64,000 nucleotides of DNA from DASZIT01 sp963709665 (lineage in GTDB: Bacteria > Actinomycetota > Acidimicrobiia > Acidimicrobiales > RAAP-2): contig CAVPWU010000002.1 of assembly GCA_963709665.1 (NCBI GenBank), positions 620,001-684,000 of the forward strand. Direction: 5' to 3'. This document shows, one piece after another, positions 1 through 8,103 of the stretch (positions are counted from its first letter, which is position 1; the number at the start of each line of letters is the position of its first letter). The notes under the pieces are model-generated. The model saw nothing but the letters and a program-made list of their open reading frames with translations. It ran no database searches and had not been told where the DNA came from. Both the position numbers and the translations under genes were made by a program.

Positions 1-412
1 TGCGGTGCAGCCGGAGGCTCAGCTCCCGGATGATGGCGGCGGCCACCGGGGGGGCCGTCTCGATGAGTGAGTGGAACTCGGCCCGGGAGAGCACCAGCAG
101 TGTGAGATCGGTGTCGGCGACCACGGTGGCGGAGCGGGTCAGTCCACTGAGGAGGGACATCTCCCCGAAGAACCCCCCCTTCTCCACCGTGGCCACCCGC
201 CCGCCGTTGGGCCACACCGACACCCGGCCGTCAACCAGCACGAAGAATTCGTGGCCGAACCGGCCCTGCTCGGTCAGCCGGGTCCCCTGGTCAACGACGG
301 CGGGGGTGCAGAGGTGGGCGATCCGACCCAGCTCCCGCCGGGTGCAGGTGGAGAAGAGCCGGACCCCCTGGAGTTGGGCACTGCGCTCGTCGAGTCCGAT
401 CCGACCGCTCAT
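1..412 (-). CDS. Cyclic-nucleotide-binding domain protein (partial, 3' end outside window)
   Basis: The 137 visible residues form a cyclic-nucleotide-binding (cupin-like) sensor fold: an early RLFSTCTRREL segment, then GRFGHEFFVLVDGRVSV, GGFFGEMSLLSG and RSATVVADTDLTLLVL, the usual order of the Crp/Fnr effector domain. The ATG at 412 is the first start in frame, and no good Shine-Dalgarno is visible. The C-terminal part lies beyond base 1, so whether it carries a winged helix-turn-helix or is a stand-alone sensor domain cannot be decided. It follows a complete Crp/Fnr regulator on the same strand with a gap of 96 nt and may share its transcript. Family assignment is sound; the ligand is unknown. 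Confidence 0.75.
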   Translation of the reverse strand, partial: MSGRIGLDERSAQLQGVRLFSTCTRRELGRIAHLCTPAVVDQGTRLTEQGRFGHEFFVLVDGRVSVWPNGGRVATVEKGGFFGEMSLLSGLTRSATVVADTDLTLLVLSRAEFHSLIETAPPVAAAIIRELSLRLHR

Positions 413-508
413 GGCATCCGTCCCTTTCCGGCCATCCGACCCTCCGGCTGGTCACTCTCCATCCTGCGCCGTCGGCGGGAGGGTGTCTGTCGCCTGGGGG
501 ACATCCGG

Positions 509-1186
509 TCACAGGCGGACACCCCGGGCGAGGGCCTGGCGGTCCACGACCTGCACCTGGCGGGACGCCATGGTGATCCACCCCTCCTTCACGAAGCTGC
601 GCAGGCACTCGTTGACCCGCTGACGGGTGGCTCCGATGCTGGCGGCCAGGTCCGACTGGGTGAAGCCGGGGTGGACCGACAGGGGGTCCATCAGGTCCCG
701 CTCCAGCAGGAACTTGGCCACCCGCTGCCGCAGATCGAGGAAGATCAGGTCGGTGGCCACGTCGGTCATCCGCCGGACCATGTCGGACAGCCGCCCGAGC
801 AGGGCGACCGCCGTGTCCGGGCGCCTGGTCACCAGGTCGATGATCTCCGAGCCGGCCAGCTTGAGCACCACGCTCGGCTCGGTGGCCCGGACCGTCGCCG
901 TCCGGGGACCCCTGGAGAACACCCCGACCTCGCCGACCGTCTCGCCGGGGCGGACGGTGTTGACGATGAATTCATCGCCGTCCGGCGAGTGGCGGAGCAC
1001 GTTGAGGTGGCCCGACAGCAGCACGAGGATGAAGTCGGACCCGTCGCCCTCGAGGAAGAGGATCTGTCCCTTGGCGAACGTCCGACGGTGGCACCGGGTG
1101 GCCAGGAACCGCCGGTCCGCCTCGTCGAGGATCCCCAGTACCGCGGCTCCGGCGAAGGGGTCGTCGGCGGGTGGGCCGACGCTCAT
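509..1186 (-). CDS. Crp/Fnr-family transcriptional regulator
   Basis: A 225-aa protein, the normal length for this family. The N-terminal half is a cyclic-nucleotide-binding domain (FLEGDGSDFILVLLSGHLNV, then RPGETVGEVGVFSRGPRTATVRA), followed by a long dimerisation helix (DMVRRMTDVATDLIF) and a C-terminal winged HTH (FTQSDLAASIGATRQRVNECLRS). It lacks the Cys cluster of oxygen-sensing Fnr, so cAMP or another small ligand is more likely (inference). The ATG at 1186 was chosen over an upstream in-frame start because the extra 35 residues are Arg/Pro-rich and do not resemble the family. The region in front of it (1187-1496) holds no gene but contains a perfect inverted repeat and a weak CRP-like site. 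Confidence 0.85.
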   Translation of the reverse strand: MSVGPPADDPFAGAAVLGILDEADRRFLATRCHRRTFAKGQILFLEGDGSDFILVLLSGHLNVLRHSPDGDEFIVNTVRPGETVGEVGVFSRGPRTATVRATEPSVVLKLAGSEIIDLVTRRPDTAVALLGRLSDMVRRMTDVATDLIFLDLRQRVAKFLLERDLMDPLSVHPGFTQSDLAASIGATRQRVNECLRSFVKEGWITMASRQVQVVDRQALARGVRL

Positions 1187-1260
1187 CCCCGCCGGTGCCC
1201 TTCGGGACCGGCGGGGATCCCGCCACGGGAGCGCTGGTCGACGTGGACCCCGATGATCAT

Positions 1261-1296
1261 GGCCGGTGGCACATTGGGGGGGTGGTGCCACCGGCC
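1261..1296. repeat. Perfect 12-bp inverted repeat upstream of the Crp/Fnr gene
   Basis: GGCCGGTGGCAC (1261-1272) is repeated in inverse orientation as GTGCCACCGGCC (1285-1296) around a 12-nt G-rich loop. Flanking TGATC and GATCA add five more pairs with a small bulge. It lies in the 310-nt gene-free interval 1187-1496, downstream of the TRIC gene and upstream of the Crp/Fnr gene. It could be a U-tail-less terminator for the long upstream operon or an operator. No poly-U follows. Confidence 0.55.
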
Positions 1297-1333
1297 CACG
1301 ATCACTTGGGGGGCTCCGCCACCCGGGTGCCAG

Positions 1334-1348
1334 TGTGACGGCTTCACC
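1334..1348. promoter_or_regulatory. Weak CRP-like half-site pair
   Basis: TGTGA and TCACC are separated by five bases about 150 bp upstream of the Crp/Fnr start. The classic site has a 6-bp spacer and TCACA, so this is imperfect. Autoregulation is only a suggestion. Confidence 0.2.
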
Positions 1349-1496
1349 GGCACCTGTCTGTCCCCCAGGTGACAGTGGCCGGATCCCCGTCGGGCACCAG
1401 ATCGACCGGCTGCATGGGAGCGATCCTAGAGGCCCGGCCCGAGGGGTCGCCGGGGACCTCGGGCCGGGCGGTGGCCGGGTCGGCGACCGGGTGGCT

Positions 1497-2126
1497 TCAG
1501 CGGATCACGTGGGGAAGGTTCCACCCCTGCCAGGCGCTGACCACCCGCAGGAGAAAGCAGGCCGCCCCGCCCACCAGCATCACCGGCCCCCGGGGGAGTC
1601 CCCGGCGGATGCCGACCACCACCAGGGTGGCGCCCAGGAGGGCGGCCGCCGCGTAGACGTGGACCCGGAGCACGGCCGGCACCCCGGCCAGCAGCATGTC
1701 GCGCAGCACCCCGCCCCCCACCGCGGTGATCACCCCCATGAACACGGCGGCCAACGGGTTCAGCTCGAAGTCGAGGGCCTTGGCGGCCCCCGAGGCGCAG
1801 AAGAGGGCCAGACCGGCGGCGTCCAGGCCGGTCAGCAGCCACGACGGGATGTGCTGGACCAGCTGGAAGAAGACGACCACCACCGCCCCGCCGCCCAGGG
1901 CGGTCACCAGGTAGGGCGGAGCCTGGATGGCCGCCGGAGGCGTGTCCCCGATCAGCAGGTCGCGGAGGATCCCGCCCCCCAGGGCGGTCACCCCGGCCAG
2001 CACGAAGACCCCGAAGACGTCGAGGTGGGCCAGGGCCCCGACCGCCCCACCCTCCAGGGCGAACACCCCGGTGGCCCCCAGGTCCACCCCCCGGACCAGG
2101 CGGTCCACCACCCGGGTGGGGCTCAC
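1497..2126 (-). CDS. TRIC/UPF0126-type membrane channel protein
   Basis: A 209-aa integral membrane protein built from two similar halves, each with the family signature of a Gly-rich kink followed by LRD: TALGGGILRDLLIGDTPP near residue 50 and TAVGGGVLRDMLLAGVP near residue 140. About seven hydrophobic helices are visible, as in bacterial TRIC homologues (YicG/YadS type), which are trimeric monovalent-cation or small-solute channels. The GTG start at 2126 follows the LOG gene stop by 7 nt, so it is the last gene of the pentose-phosphate/F420 operon. Its physiological role there is unknown. Confidence 0.85.
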   Translation of the reverse strand: MSPTRVVDRLVRGVDLGATGVFALEGGAVGALAHLDVFGVFVLAGVTALGGGILRDLLIGDTPPAAIQAPPYLVTALGGGAVVVVFFQLVQHIPSWLLTGLDAAGLALFCASGAAKALDFELNPLAAVFMGVITAVGGGVLRDMLLAGVPAVLRVHVYAAAALLGATLVVVGIRRGLPRGPVMLVGGAACFLLRVVSAWQGWNLPHVIR

Positions 2127-2133
2127 CGGCCGG

Positions 2134-3180
2134 TCAGGCCCCGGTGCACCCGTTGAGCCGGTCGATCAGCTGGCGCAGCCGCCCGTAGTGGGTGCGGTCG
2201 AACCGGAGGGCGATCCGGGCCAGGTCGAGGGCGTCGCGGTCCGACCGTTCGGGCGGCAGCGGGTTGGTGGTCCGGATCACCCCGGAGGACACGATGTCGG
2301 CGAACTCCCTGTTGAGCTCGGCCAGCTCCGTCTTGCCGGGGGCCACCAGCAGGCGCAGCACCAGCAGGTCACCCACCCACCGGCACGACTGGTAGTTCCG
2401 GTAGAAGCCGAGCAGCTCGTCCACCGCCACCTGCACGTCGTCGGTGATCCGGTAGAAGGAGCGGTCGTCGGCGGAGATCAGACCCCGGGGCGCCACCGCC
2501 TCCTCGACGAACCGCTCCCACGCCGACCAGTAGTCGCCGCCCGGGGTGTCGAGCAGCACCACCGGCGCCGGCATCGCCTTGCCGGTCTGCAGGAGGGTCA
2601 GCAGCTCGTACCCCTCGTCGAGGGTGCCGAACCCGCCGGGCAGCACCACGTAGCCGTCGGACTCCTTGATGAGCATCAGCTTCCGGGTGAAGAAGTAGCG
2701 CATCTCCACCAGCTTGGGGTCCTGGGCGATGAAGGCGTTGGCCCCCTGCTCGAAGGGGAGGCGGATGTTGACGCCGATCGACTGCTTCCGGCCGGCCCCC
2801 TCCATCCCCGCCGCCATGATCCCCGCCCCCGCCCCGGTGACCACCATCCAGTCGCCGCCGGCCACGGCGGCGGCCAGGTCCCGGGCGGCGTGGTAGGCGG
2901 CGTGGCCCGGCTCGGTGCGCGCCGAACCGAAGATGGTGACCTTCCGCTCCGAGCGGAAGGGGCGGAACACCTCGAACGCCTCCGCCATCTCGCCGAGGGC
3001 GGCGTCGGCCAGTTTCAGGTCGATGAGGTCGGTGCGCTCCGAGGCCAGCCGCTGCACGTTGGCCAGCATCGACCCGTAGAGCCGGCGTTCGCCGCCGGAG
3101 GCGTCGGCCGGGACCAGGGCGTCGACCAGCGAGGCCAGGGTGGCCGGGTCGCTCTCCCGGTCGGGACGGTCGGGGGTCAT
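2134..3180 (-). CDS. LOG-family (TIGR00730-like) Rossmann protein
   Basis: A 348-aa protein with the lysine-decarboxylase-like (LOG) fold: KVTIFGSARTEPG opens the Rossmann strand, VVTGAGAGIMAAGMEGAG is the phosphate-binding loop, and PGGFGTLDEGYELLTLLQ is the PGGxGTxxE signature with the catalytic Arg/Glu pair. Proteins of this family hydrolyse nucleoside monophosphates, notably cytokinin riboside phosphates. It is longer than the short LOG proteins (about 190 aa), with extra N- and C-terminal helices as in the larger actinobacterial members. The ATG at 3180 lies 8 nt after the fbiC stop, so the genes are probably co-transcribed. The substrate is not predictable here. Confidence 0.85.
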   Translation of the reverse strand: MTPDRPDRESDPATLASLVDALVPADASGGERRLYGSMLANVQRLASERTDLIDLKLADAALGEMAEAFEVFRPFRSERKVTIFGSARTEPGHAAYHAARDLAAAVAGGDWMVVTGAGAGIMAAGMEGAGRKQSIGVNIRLPFEQGANAFIAQDPKLVEMRYFFTRKLMLIKESDGYVVLPGGFGTLDEGYELLTLLQTGKAMPAPVVLLDTPGGDYWSAWERFVEEAVAPRGLISADDRSFYRITDDVQVAVDELLGFYRNYQSCRWVGDLLVLRLLVAPGKTELAELNREFADIVSSGVIRTTNPLPPERSDRDALDLARIALRFDRTHYGRLRQLIDRLNGCTGA

Positions 3181-3188
3181 CGGGACCG

Positions 3189-5570
3189 TCAGGGGGAGAC
3201 CGCCGCCAGGGCGGCGTCGGGCTCGGGGGTGACCCGGCCGTAGAGGGTGGTGCGCTGGGCCAGGGTCCGCCCCAGCGGCTCCACGATGGCCCGGAAGCCG
3301 TCGGCGTCCATCATCTGGCCGTGGCTGGCGCCGGCCGCCCGGGAGATGTTCTCGTCCATCAGGGTGCCGCCCAGGTCGTTGACCCCGGCCCGGAGGATCT
3401 GGCGGACCCCGTCGGGCCCCATCTTCACCCAGCTGATCTGGATGTTCTCGATGGTGTCCCGGTAGGCGATCCGCCCCACCGCGTGCATCAGCAGGGTCTC
3501 CCGGAAGGTCGGTCCCCGGCGGGAGCGCTTCTGGAGGTAGATGGGGGTGGCCATGTGCACGAAGGGGAGCGGGACGAACTCGGTGAACCCTCCGGTGTCC
3601 CGCTGGAGGTCCCGGGTCCGGACCAGGTGGCGGGCCCACGAGCGGGGCTGCTCCACCGCCCCGAACATGATGGTCACGTTGGACCGGAGCCCGACCTGGT
3701 GGGCGGTCCGGTGGGCGAACAGCCACTCGTCGGTGTCGATCTTGTCCGGGCAGAGGACGGCCCGTACCTCGTCGTCGAGGATCTCGGCGGCGGTGCCCGG
3801 CAGGGTCTTGAGGCCGGCGTCCCGCAGGGTGGTCAGGTAGGAGGCCAGCGACACGCCGTTGCGCCGGGCCCCCTCGGTGACCTCCAGGGCGGTGAAGCCG
3901 TGGATGTGGATGGTGGGCGACGCCTCCCGGACCGCCTTGATGACCTCGAGGTAGTAGTCCCCGTCGAACTTGGGATGGATGCCGCCCTGCAGGCAGACCT
4001 CGGTGGCCCCCCGCGCCTCGGCCTCCCGCACCCGGTCGGTGATCTCGCTCAGCTCCAGCAGGTACGGCGTGCCCCGGAGGTTCAGGGAGAGGGGGCCCTT
4101 GGAGAAGGCGCAGAACTTGCACTTGAACGTGCAGACGTTGGTGTAGTTGATGTTCCGGTTGGCCACGAAGGTGACCTCGTCGCCCACCCGCTCCGCCCGG
4201 AGGGCGTCGGCCACCTCGGCCACCGCCCGTACCTCCGGTCCCCGGGCGCCGAAGAGGGTGACGATGGCGTCCTCGTCGACCTCCTCGCCGGCGTCCACCG
4301 CCGCCAGCACCTCGCCCACCGCGCTGCCGGAGGCGGCCAGGGGGGCGACGGCCGGACGGCCGGGCACGAAGGGACCGAGCAGCTCGGGGGGCGGCACCTC
4401 GCCACCGGAGGCCCAGGGATGGTCCCGGCCCAGGCCCTCGGCATCGGAGGCGTCCAGCACCGGGAACCGGAGGGACGGGGCCAGCCAGCGGTCGGGATCG
4501 GTCACGAACTCCGGGTAGGCGGTCAGGCGGGGGGCCAGGGTGTGGCCGGCCGCCTCGGTGGCCGACCGCAGCAGGGGCAGCGCCGGCCACGCCCGCTCGG
4601 GGTTGACGTGGTCGGCGGTCACCGGGGAGACGCCGCCCCAGTCGTCGATCCCCGAGGCCAGGAGCGGGGCGAGGTCGTCCGAGAGGTTGGGCGGGGCCTG
4701 CAGGTGGATCTCGGGGGGCAGCACCAGCCGGGCGGCGGCGATGGTCCAGAGGAACTCGTCGGTGGGGCAGGGCTCGGCCCGGTGCATGGAGGTACCCGGC
4801 TTGGGCAGGAAGTTCTGGACGATCACCTCCTGGACGTGGCCGTGGCGCCGGTGGCTGTCGGCGATGGCCTCGAGGGCGTCGATCCGGTCGTCCCGGCTCT
4901 CGCCGATGCCCACCAGGAGCCCGGTGGTGAAGGGGACGGCGGCGACCCCGGCCGCCTCCAGGGTGGCCAGCCGTCGGGCCGGCACCTTGTCGGGGGCGGA
5001 GCGGTGGGCCTCGAGGTCGGGGCGGAGGGACTCGAGCATCATCCCCTGGCTGGCCGAGACGTCGCGCAGGCGGGTGAGGTCGGCCAGGTCGAGGGCGCCG
5101 GCGTTGGCGTGGGGCAGCAGGCCGGTCTCCTCCAGCACCGCCCGGCAGGCGGCCACCAGGTAGTCGACGGTTGAGGTGTAGCCGTGGTCGCCCAGCCACT
5201 CCCGAGCGGCCGGGTAGCGGTCCTCGGGCCCCTCGCCGAGGGTGAAGAGGGCCTCGTGGCAGCCGGCCGACCGGCCGGCGGTGGCGATGGCCACCACCTC
5301 CTCGAGGGGGAGGTAGGGGGAGTCGAGCCGGGCGGGGGCCTTGGCGAAGGTGCAGTAGCCGCACCGGTCCCGGCACAGCATGGTCAGCGGGATGAAGACC
5401 TTGGGCGAGAAGGTCACCCGGTTGCCGTGGGCGGCGTCGCGGACCTGCCGGGCCCGGGCCTGCAGGGTGCCCAGGTCGGCGGAGAGCAGCCGGGATCGGT
5501 CGATGGGGGAGTGCCGCCACGCGTCCGGAGCGGGTGCGGGGAGGCCGCGGTCGGCAGGCATCGGGGTCAC
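3189..5570 (-). CDS. fbiC: FbiC, 7,8-didemethyl-8-hydroxy-5-deazariboflavin (FO) synthase
   Basis: A 793-aa fusion of the two radical-SAM enzymes CofG and CofH, which together make the deazaflavin FO core of coenzyme F420 from a pyrimidine intermediate and tyrosine. Both CX3CX2C iron-sulfur motifs are intact: Cys66/Cys70/Cys73 in the CofG half and Cys480/Cys484/Cys487 in the CofH half, the latter within the expected NRNINYTNVC context. The fused form is typical of actinobacteria; methanogens carry separate proteins. The start is GTG at 5570, with an alternative ATG at 5561. It lies between pgl (33 nt upstream) and the LOG gene (8 nt downstream), so F420 synthesis is transcriptionally tied to the pentose-phosphate genes. 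Confidence 0.95.
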   Translation of the reverse strand: MTPMPADRGLPAPAPDAWRHSPIDRSRLLSADLGTLQARARQVRDAAHGNRVTFSPKVFIPLTMLCRDRCGYCTFAKAPARLDSPYLPLEEVVAIATAGRSAGCHEALFTLGEGPEDRYPAAREWLGDHGYTSTVDYLVAACRAVLEETGLLPHANAGALDLADLTRLRDVSASQGMMLESLRPDLEAHRSAPDKVPARRLATLEAAGVAAVPFTTGLLVGIGESRDDRIDALEAIADSHRRHGHVQEVIVQNFLPKPGTSMHRAEPCPTDEFLWTIAAARLVLPPEIHLQAPPNLSDDLAPLLASGIDDWGGVSPVTADHVNPERAWPALPLLRSATEAAGHTLAPRLTAYPEFVTDPDRWLAPSLRFPVLDASDAEGLGRDHPWASGGEVPPPELLGPFVPGRPAVAPLAASGSAVGEVLAAVDAGEEVDEDAIVTLFGARGPEVRAVAEVADALRAERVGDEVTFVANRNINYTNVCTFKCKFCAFSKGPLSLNLRGTPYLLELSEITDRVREAEARGATEVCLQGGIHPKFDGDYYLEVIKAVREASPTIHIHGFTALEVTEGARRNGVSLASYLTTLRDAGLKTLPGTAAEILDDEVRAVLCPDKIDTDEWLFAHRTAHQVGLRSNVTIMFGAVEQPRSWARHLVRTRDLQRDTGGFTEFVPLPFVHMATPIYLQKRSRRGPTFRETLLMHAVGRIAYRDTIENIQISWVKMGPDGVRQILRAGVNDLGGTLMDENISRAAGASHGQMMDADGFRAIVEPLGRTLAQRTTLYGRVTPEPDAALAAVSP

Positions 5571-5603
5571 CTTATCGGAGGCCCCTCCGGCGTCGACCGA
5601 CCC

Positions 5604-6299
5604 TCAGGGGAGGGCGCTGTCCCCGACGACGTCGGCGTCGACCAGCCACAGGACGTGGTCGGCCTCCACCCGCCCGGCCGGCAGGTCCTCGCCGGCCAGC
5701 AGCCGGGCGAAGGCATCGTGCTTGGCGGCGCCGGACACCGTGAAGACCACCAGGCGCGCCCGGGCGATGGCCGGGAGGGTGAGCGTGATCCGGTCGTGGG
5801 GATTGTTGGCGTTGGGGTCCCGGCTGGCCACCACCAGCACCGAGGGATCGGTGACGGCCAGGGCGTCGGAGTCCGGGAACAGTGAGGCGCAGTGGCCGTC
5901 CGGCCCCATCCCCAGGTGGACCAGGTCGAAGACGGCCAGCCCGGCCAGCTCGGCCTGGTAGGCGGCGGCGGCCGCCTCCGGGTCGCCGGCGGTGTACATC
6001 GGGTGATCGGACCGGGTGGGCCCCACCCGGTCGAGCAGCGTCTGGTGGCAGAGCCGGTGGTTGGAGTCGGGGCTGTCGAGCGGCACGCACCGCTCGTCCC
6101 CCCAGTAGACGTCGACCGACGACCAGTCCACCGAGTCGGCGTGGGTGCCGGCCAGGGCGGTGTAGGCCTCGCCGGCCGTCGGGCCCCCGGAGAGGAAGAG
6201 GGAGAACCCGTCGGGGTGGCTGCCGGAGAGCACGGCGCCCACCCGGCCGGCGAAGGCCTCCGGCACCGACTCCACCAGTTGGATGCTGCCGTTCACCAC
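5604..6299 (-). CDS. pgl: 6-phosphogluconolactonase
   Basis: A 231-aa enzyme of the DevB/SOL type that hydrolyses 6-phosphoglucono-1,5-lactone, the second step of the oxidative pentose-phosphate pathway. Family motifs: FLSGGPTAGEAYTAL, VDVYWGDERCVPLDSPDSNH and LVHLGMGPDGHCASLFPDS, the last two being the most conserved segments. Length is normal. The GTG at 6299 (a second GTG at 6296) is preferred because an upstream ATG at 6338 would overlap the end of zwf and add residues unlike the family. It sits 10 nt after the zwf stop, consistent with translation from one operon mRNA. Confidence 0.92.
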   Translation of the reverse strand: MVNGSIQLVESVPEAFAGRVGAVLSGSHPDGFSLFLSGGPTAGEAYTALAGTHADSVDWSSVDVYWGDERCVPLDSPDSNHRLCHQTLLDRVGPTRSDHPMYTAGDPEAAAAAYQAELAGLAVFDLVHLGMGPDGHCASLFPDSDALAVTDPSVLVVASRDPNANNPHDRITLTLPAIARARLVVFTVSGAAKHDAFARLLAGEDLPAGRVEADHVLWLVDADVVGDSALP

Positions 6300-6309
6300 C
6301 GGCCCCCGT

Positions 6310-8103
6310 TCACTGGGGCAGCTCCGAGATCCGCCCACCGGCGATCTCGAGGTCGATCTCCGGGTTCCGCCACTCGTCCCCCGACCGCTCGACCAGCAGG
6401 TCGGCCATGTGGGGGCCCCAGGTGCCCGCCGGATAGAAGAGCATCCCCCCGCCCGGCTCCGACCACGCCTTCAGGTAGGGATCGACGATCCTCCAGGCCT
6501 GACGCACCTCGTCGGAGCGGATGAAGAGGGTGGCGTCGCCCACCATGGCGTCGTGGAGGAGCCGCTCGTAGCCGTCGGCCGCCTCCGAGCCGGCGAAGGC
6601 CTCCTCGTACGAGAAGTCCATGGCCACCGAGCGCACGTGGAACTTCTCGCCGGGCACCTTGGCACCGAACTCCAGGCTGATGCCCTCGTCGGGCTGGATC
6701 CGGAGGATCAGGGTGTTGGGTCGCAGGTCCCGGCTGGTCAGGTGGTCGAAGAGGAGGAACGGCACCTGCCGGAAGGTGAGGGCGACCTCGGTGACCCGGG
6801 CGGGCAGTCGCTTGCCGGTCCGCACGTAGATGGGGACGCCGGCCCAGCGCCAGTTCTCCACCCGCAGCCGGAGGGCCAGGTAGGTCTCGGTCTGGCTGTC
6901 GGGGGCCACGTCCTGCTCCTGGCGGTAGCCCACCACCTTCTCCCCGTCGATGACGCCGGGGCCGTACTGGCCGCGGACCGACTTGTCGACCGCCTCGTCG
7001 GGGGTGGGGATGTCGATGGCCTGCAGCAGCTTGACCTTCTCGTCGCGGATCCGGTCGGCGTCGGTGCTGGTGGGGGACTCCATGAGGGTGAGGGCCAGCA
7101 CCTGCATGACGTGGTTCTGGACGATGTCCCGCAGCGCCCCGGCCGTCTCGTAGAAGCCGCCGCGGTGCTCGACGCCCAGGCTCTCGGCCACCGTCACCTG
7201 CACCTGCTCGACGTAGCGCCGGTTCCAGATCGGCTCGAAGATGGCGTTGGCGAACCGGAGGGCCAGGACGTTCTGGACGGTCTCCTTCCCCATGTAGTGG
7301 TCGATCCGGTAGACCTGGGCCTCGTCGAACGACTGGTGGATCTGGTCGTCGAGGGCGATGGCGGAGTCGAGGTCACGCCCGAAGGGCTTCTCGATGACCA
7401 GGCGGGCGAAGGTGCCGGCGGGGCCGGGGACCGCGCAGCCGTGCTTGGACAGCGCCCCGGCCACCAGGCCGAAGACGCTGGGGATGGTGGCCAGGTAGTA
7501 GAGGCGGTTCCCGTCGGTGCCGTCGAGGCGGTCGGCCTCGTCCAGGTGGGACTTCAGCTGGTCGAAGGTGTCCGGGTGGTCGTACTCGCCGGTGACGTAC
7601 TTGAACCGCTGGGTGAGGGCCTTCCACTTGGGACCACCCTCCGGGGTGGCCGCCGCCACGTGGGCCTGGAACTCCTCGTCGGTCCACGGGGTGCGGGCCA
7701 CGCCGATCACGGTGAAGCCGTCGTCGAGGACCCCGCGATCGGCCAGCCGGGACAGGGCGGGGAGGATCTTCCGGGCGGTGAGGTCACCGGAGGCACCGAA
7801 GATGACCATGGCCACCGGCGGCGCCTTGGACAGCACCGGCGGCAGGGAGCGCTGCTTGCCCTTGGCCCGGCTCGAGGTGGTGGTCACCGACCCCGGGCGC
7901 TTGCGGACCTTGTTGCCCCGACGGGCCGCCTCGGAGGCCCGCCGGGCCGCCTTGGAGGCCGAGCCGCCCGAAGCCTTGGTGGACGCCTTGGCCGCCGCCG
8001 CCTTGGCCGGCGACCGGGTGGACTTCCCCAGCTTCTTGGTCTTGCCGGCCTTGGCGGCCTTGGTCGCCTTCCTGGCTCGGGCCTTGCCGTCGGAGGGGCT
8101 CAT
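6310..8103 (-). CDS. zwf: Glucose-6-phosphate dehydrogenase with a Lys/Ala-rich N-terminal tail
   Basis: Catalyses NADP-linked oxidation of glucose-6-phosphate. The catalytic core begins at about residue 98 with VIFGASGDLTARK (nucleotide-binding GxSGDL). It contains the active-site stretch RIDHYMGKE, with the substrate-binding Lys and catalytic His region, and continues to the C-terminus in normal order. At 597 aa it is about 90 residues longer than usual: residues 1-90 are rich in Lys, Ala, Arg and Ser with KAAKAGK and AKAAAAKA runs, like histone-H1 or HupB tails. The ATG at 8103 overlaps the gnd stop (ATGA), which supports translation of the tail. The tail's function is unknown; nucleic-acid or polyphosphate binding are options. 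Confidence 0.93.
   Translation of the reverse strand: MSPSDGKARARKATKAAKAGKTKKLGKSTRSPAKAAAAKASTKASGGSASKAARRASEAARRGNKVRKRPGSVTTTSSRAKGKQRSLPPVLSKAPPVAMVIFGASGDLTARKILPALSRLADRGVLDDGFTVIGVARTPWTDEEFQAHVAAATPEGGPKWKALTQRFKYVTGEYDHPDTFDQLKSHLDEADRLDGTDGNRLYYLATIPSVFGLVAGALSKHGCAVPGPAGTFARLVIEKPFGRDLDSAIALDDQIHQSFDEAQVYRIDHYMGKETVQNVLALRFANAIFEPIWNRRYVEQVQVTVAESLGVEHRGGFYETAGALRDIVQNHVMQVLALTLMESPTSTDADRIRDEKVKLLQAIDIPTPDEAVDKSVRGQYGPGVIDGEKVVGYRQEQDVAPDSQTETYLALRLRVENWRWAGVPIYVRTGKRLPARVTEVALTFRQVPFLLFDHLTSRDLRPNTLILRIQPDEGISLEFGAKVPGEKFHVRSVAMDFSYEEAFAGSEAADGYERLLHDAMVGDATLFIRSDEVRQAWRIVDPYLKAWSEPGGGMLFYPAGTWGPHMADLLVERSGDEWRNPEIDLEIAGGRISELPQ

Noticed and set aside
291..608. Small minus-strand ORF overlapping the two Crp-like genes
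   Set aside because: Alternate frame, Pro/Arg/Gly-rich, no start signal.
2134..5520. One continuous 1128-codon minus-strand frame covering LOG and part of fbiC
   Set aside because: Its first part is out of frame with fbiC and low-complexity; only the last 348 codons are a real protein starting at 3180.
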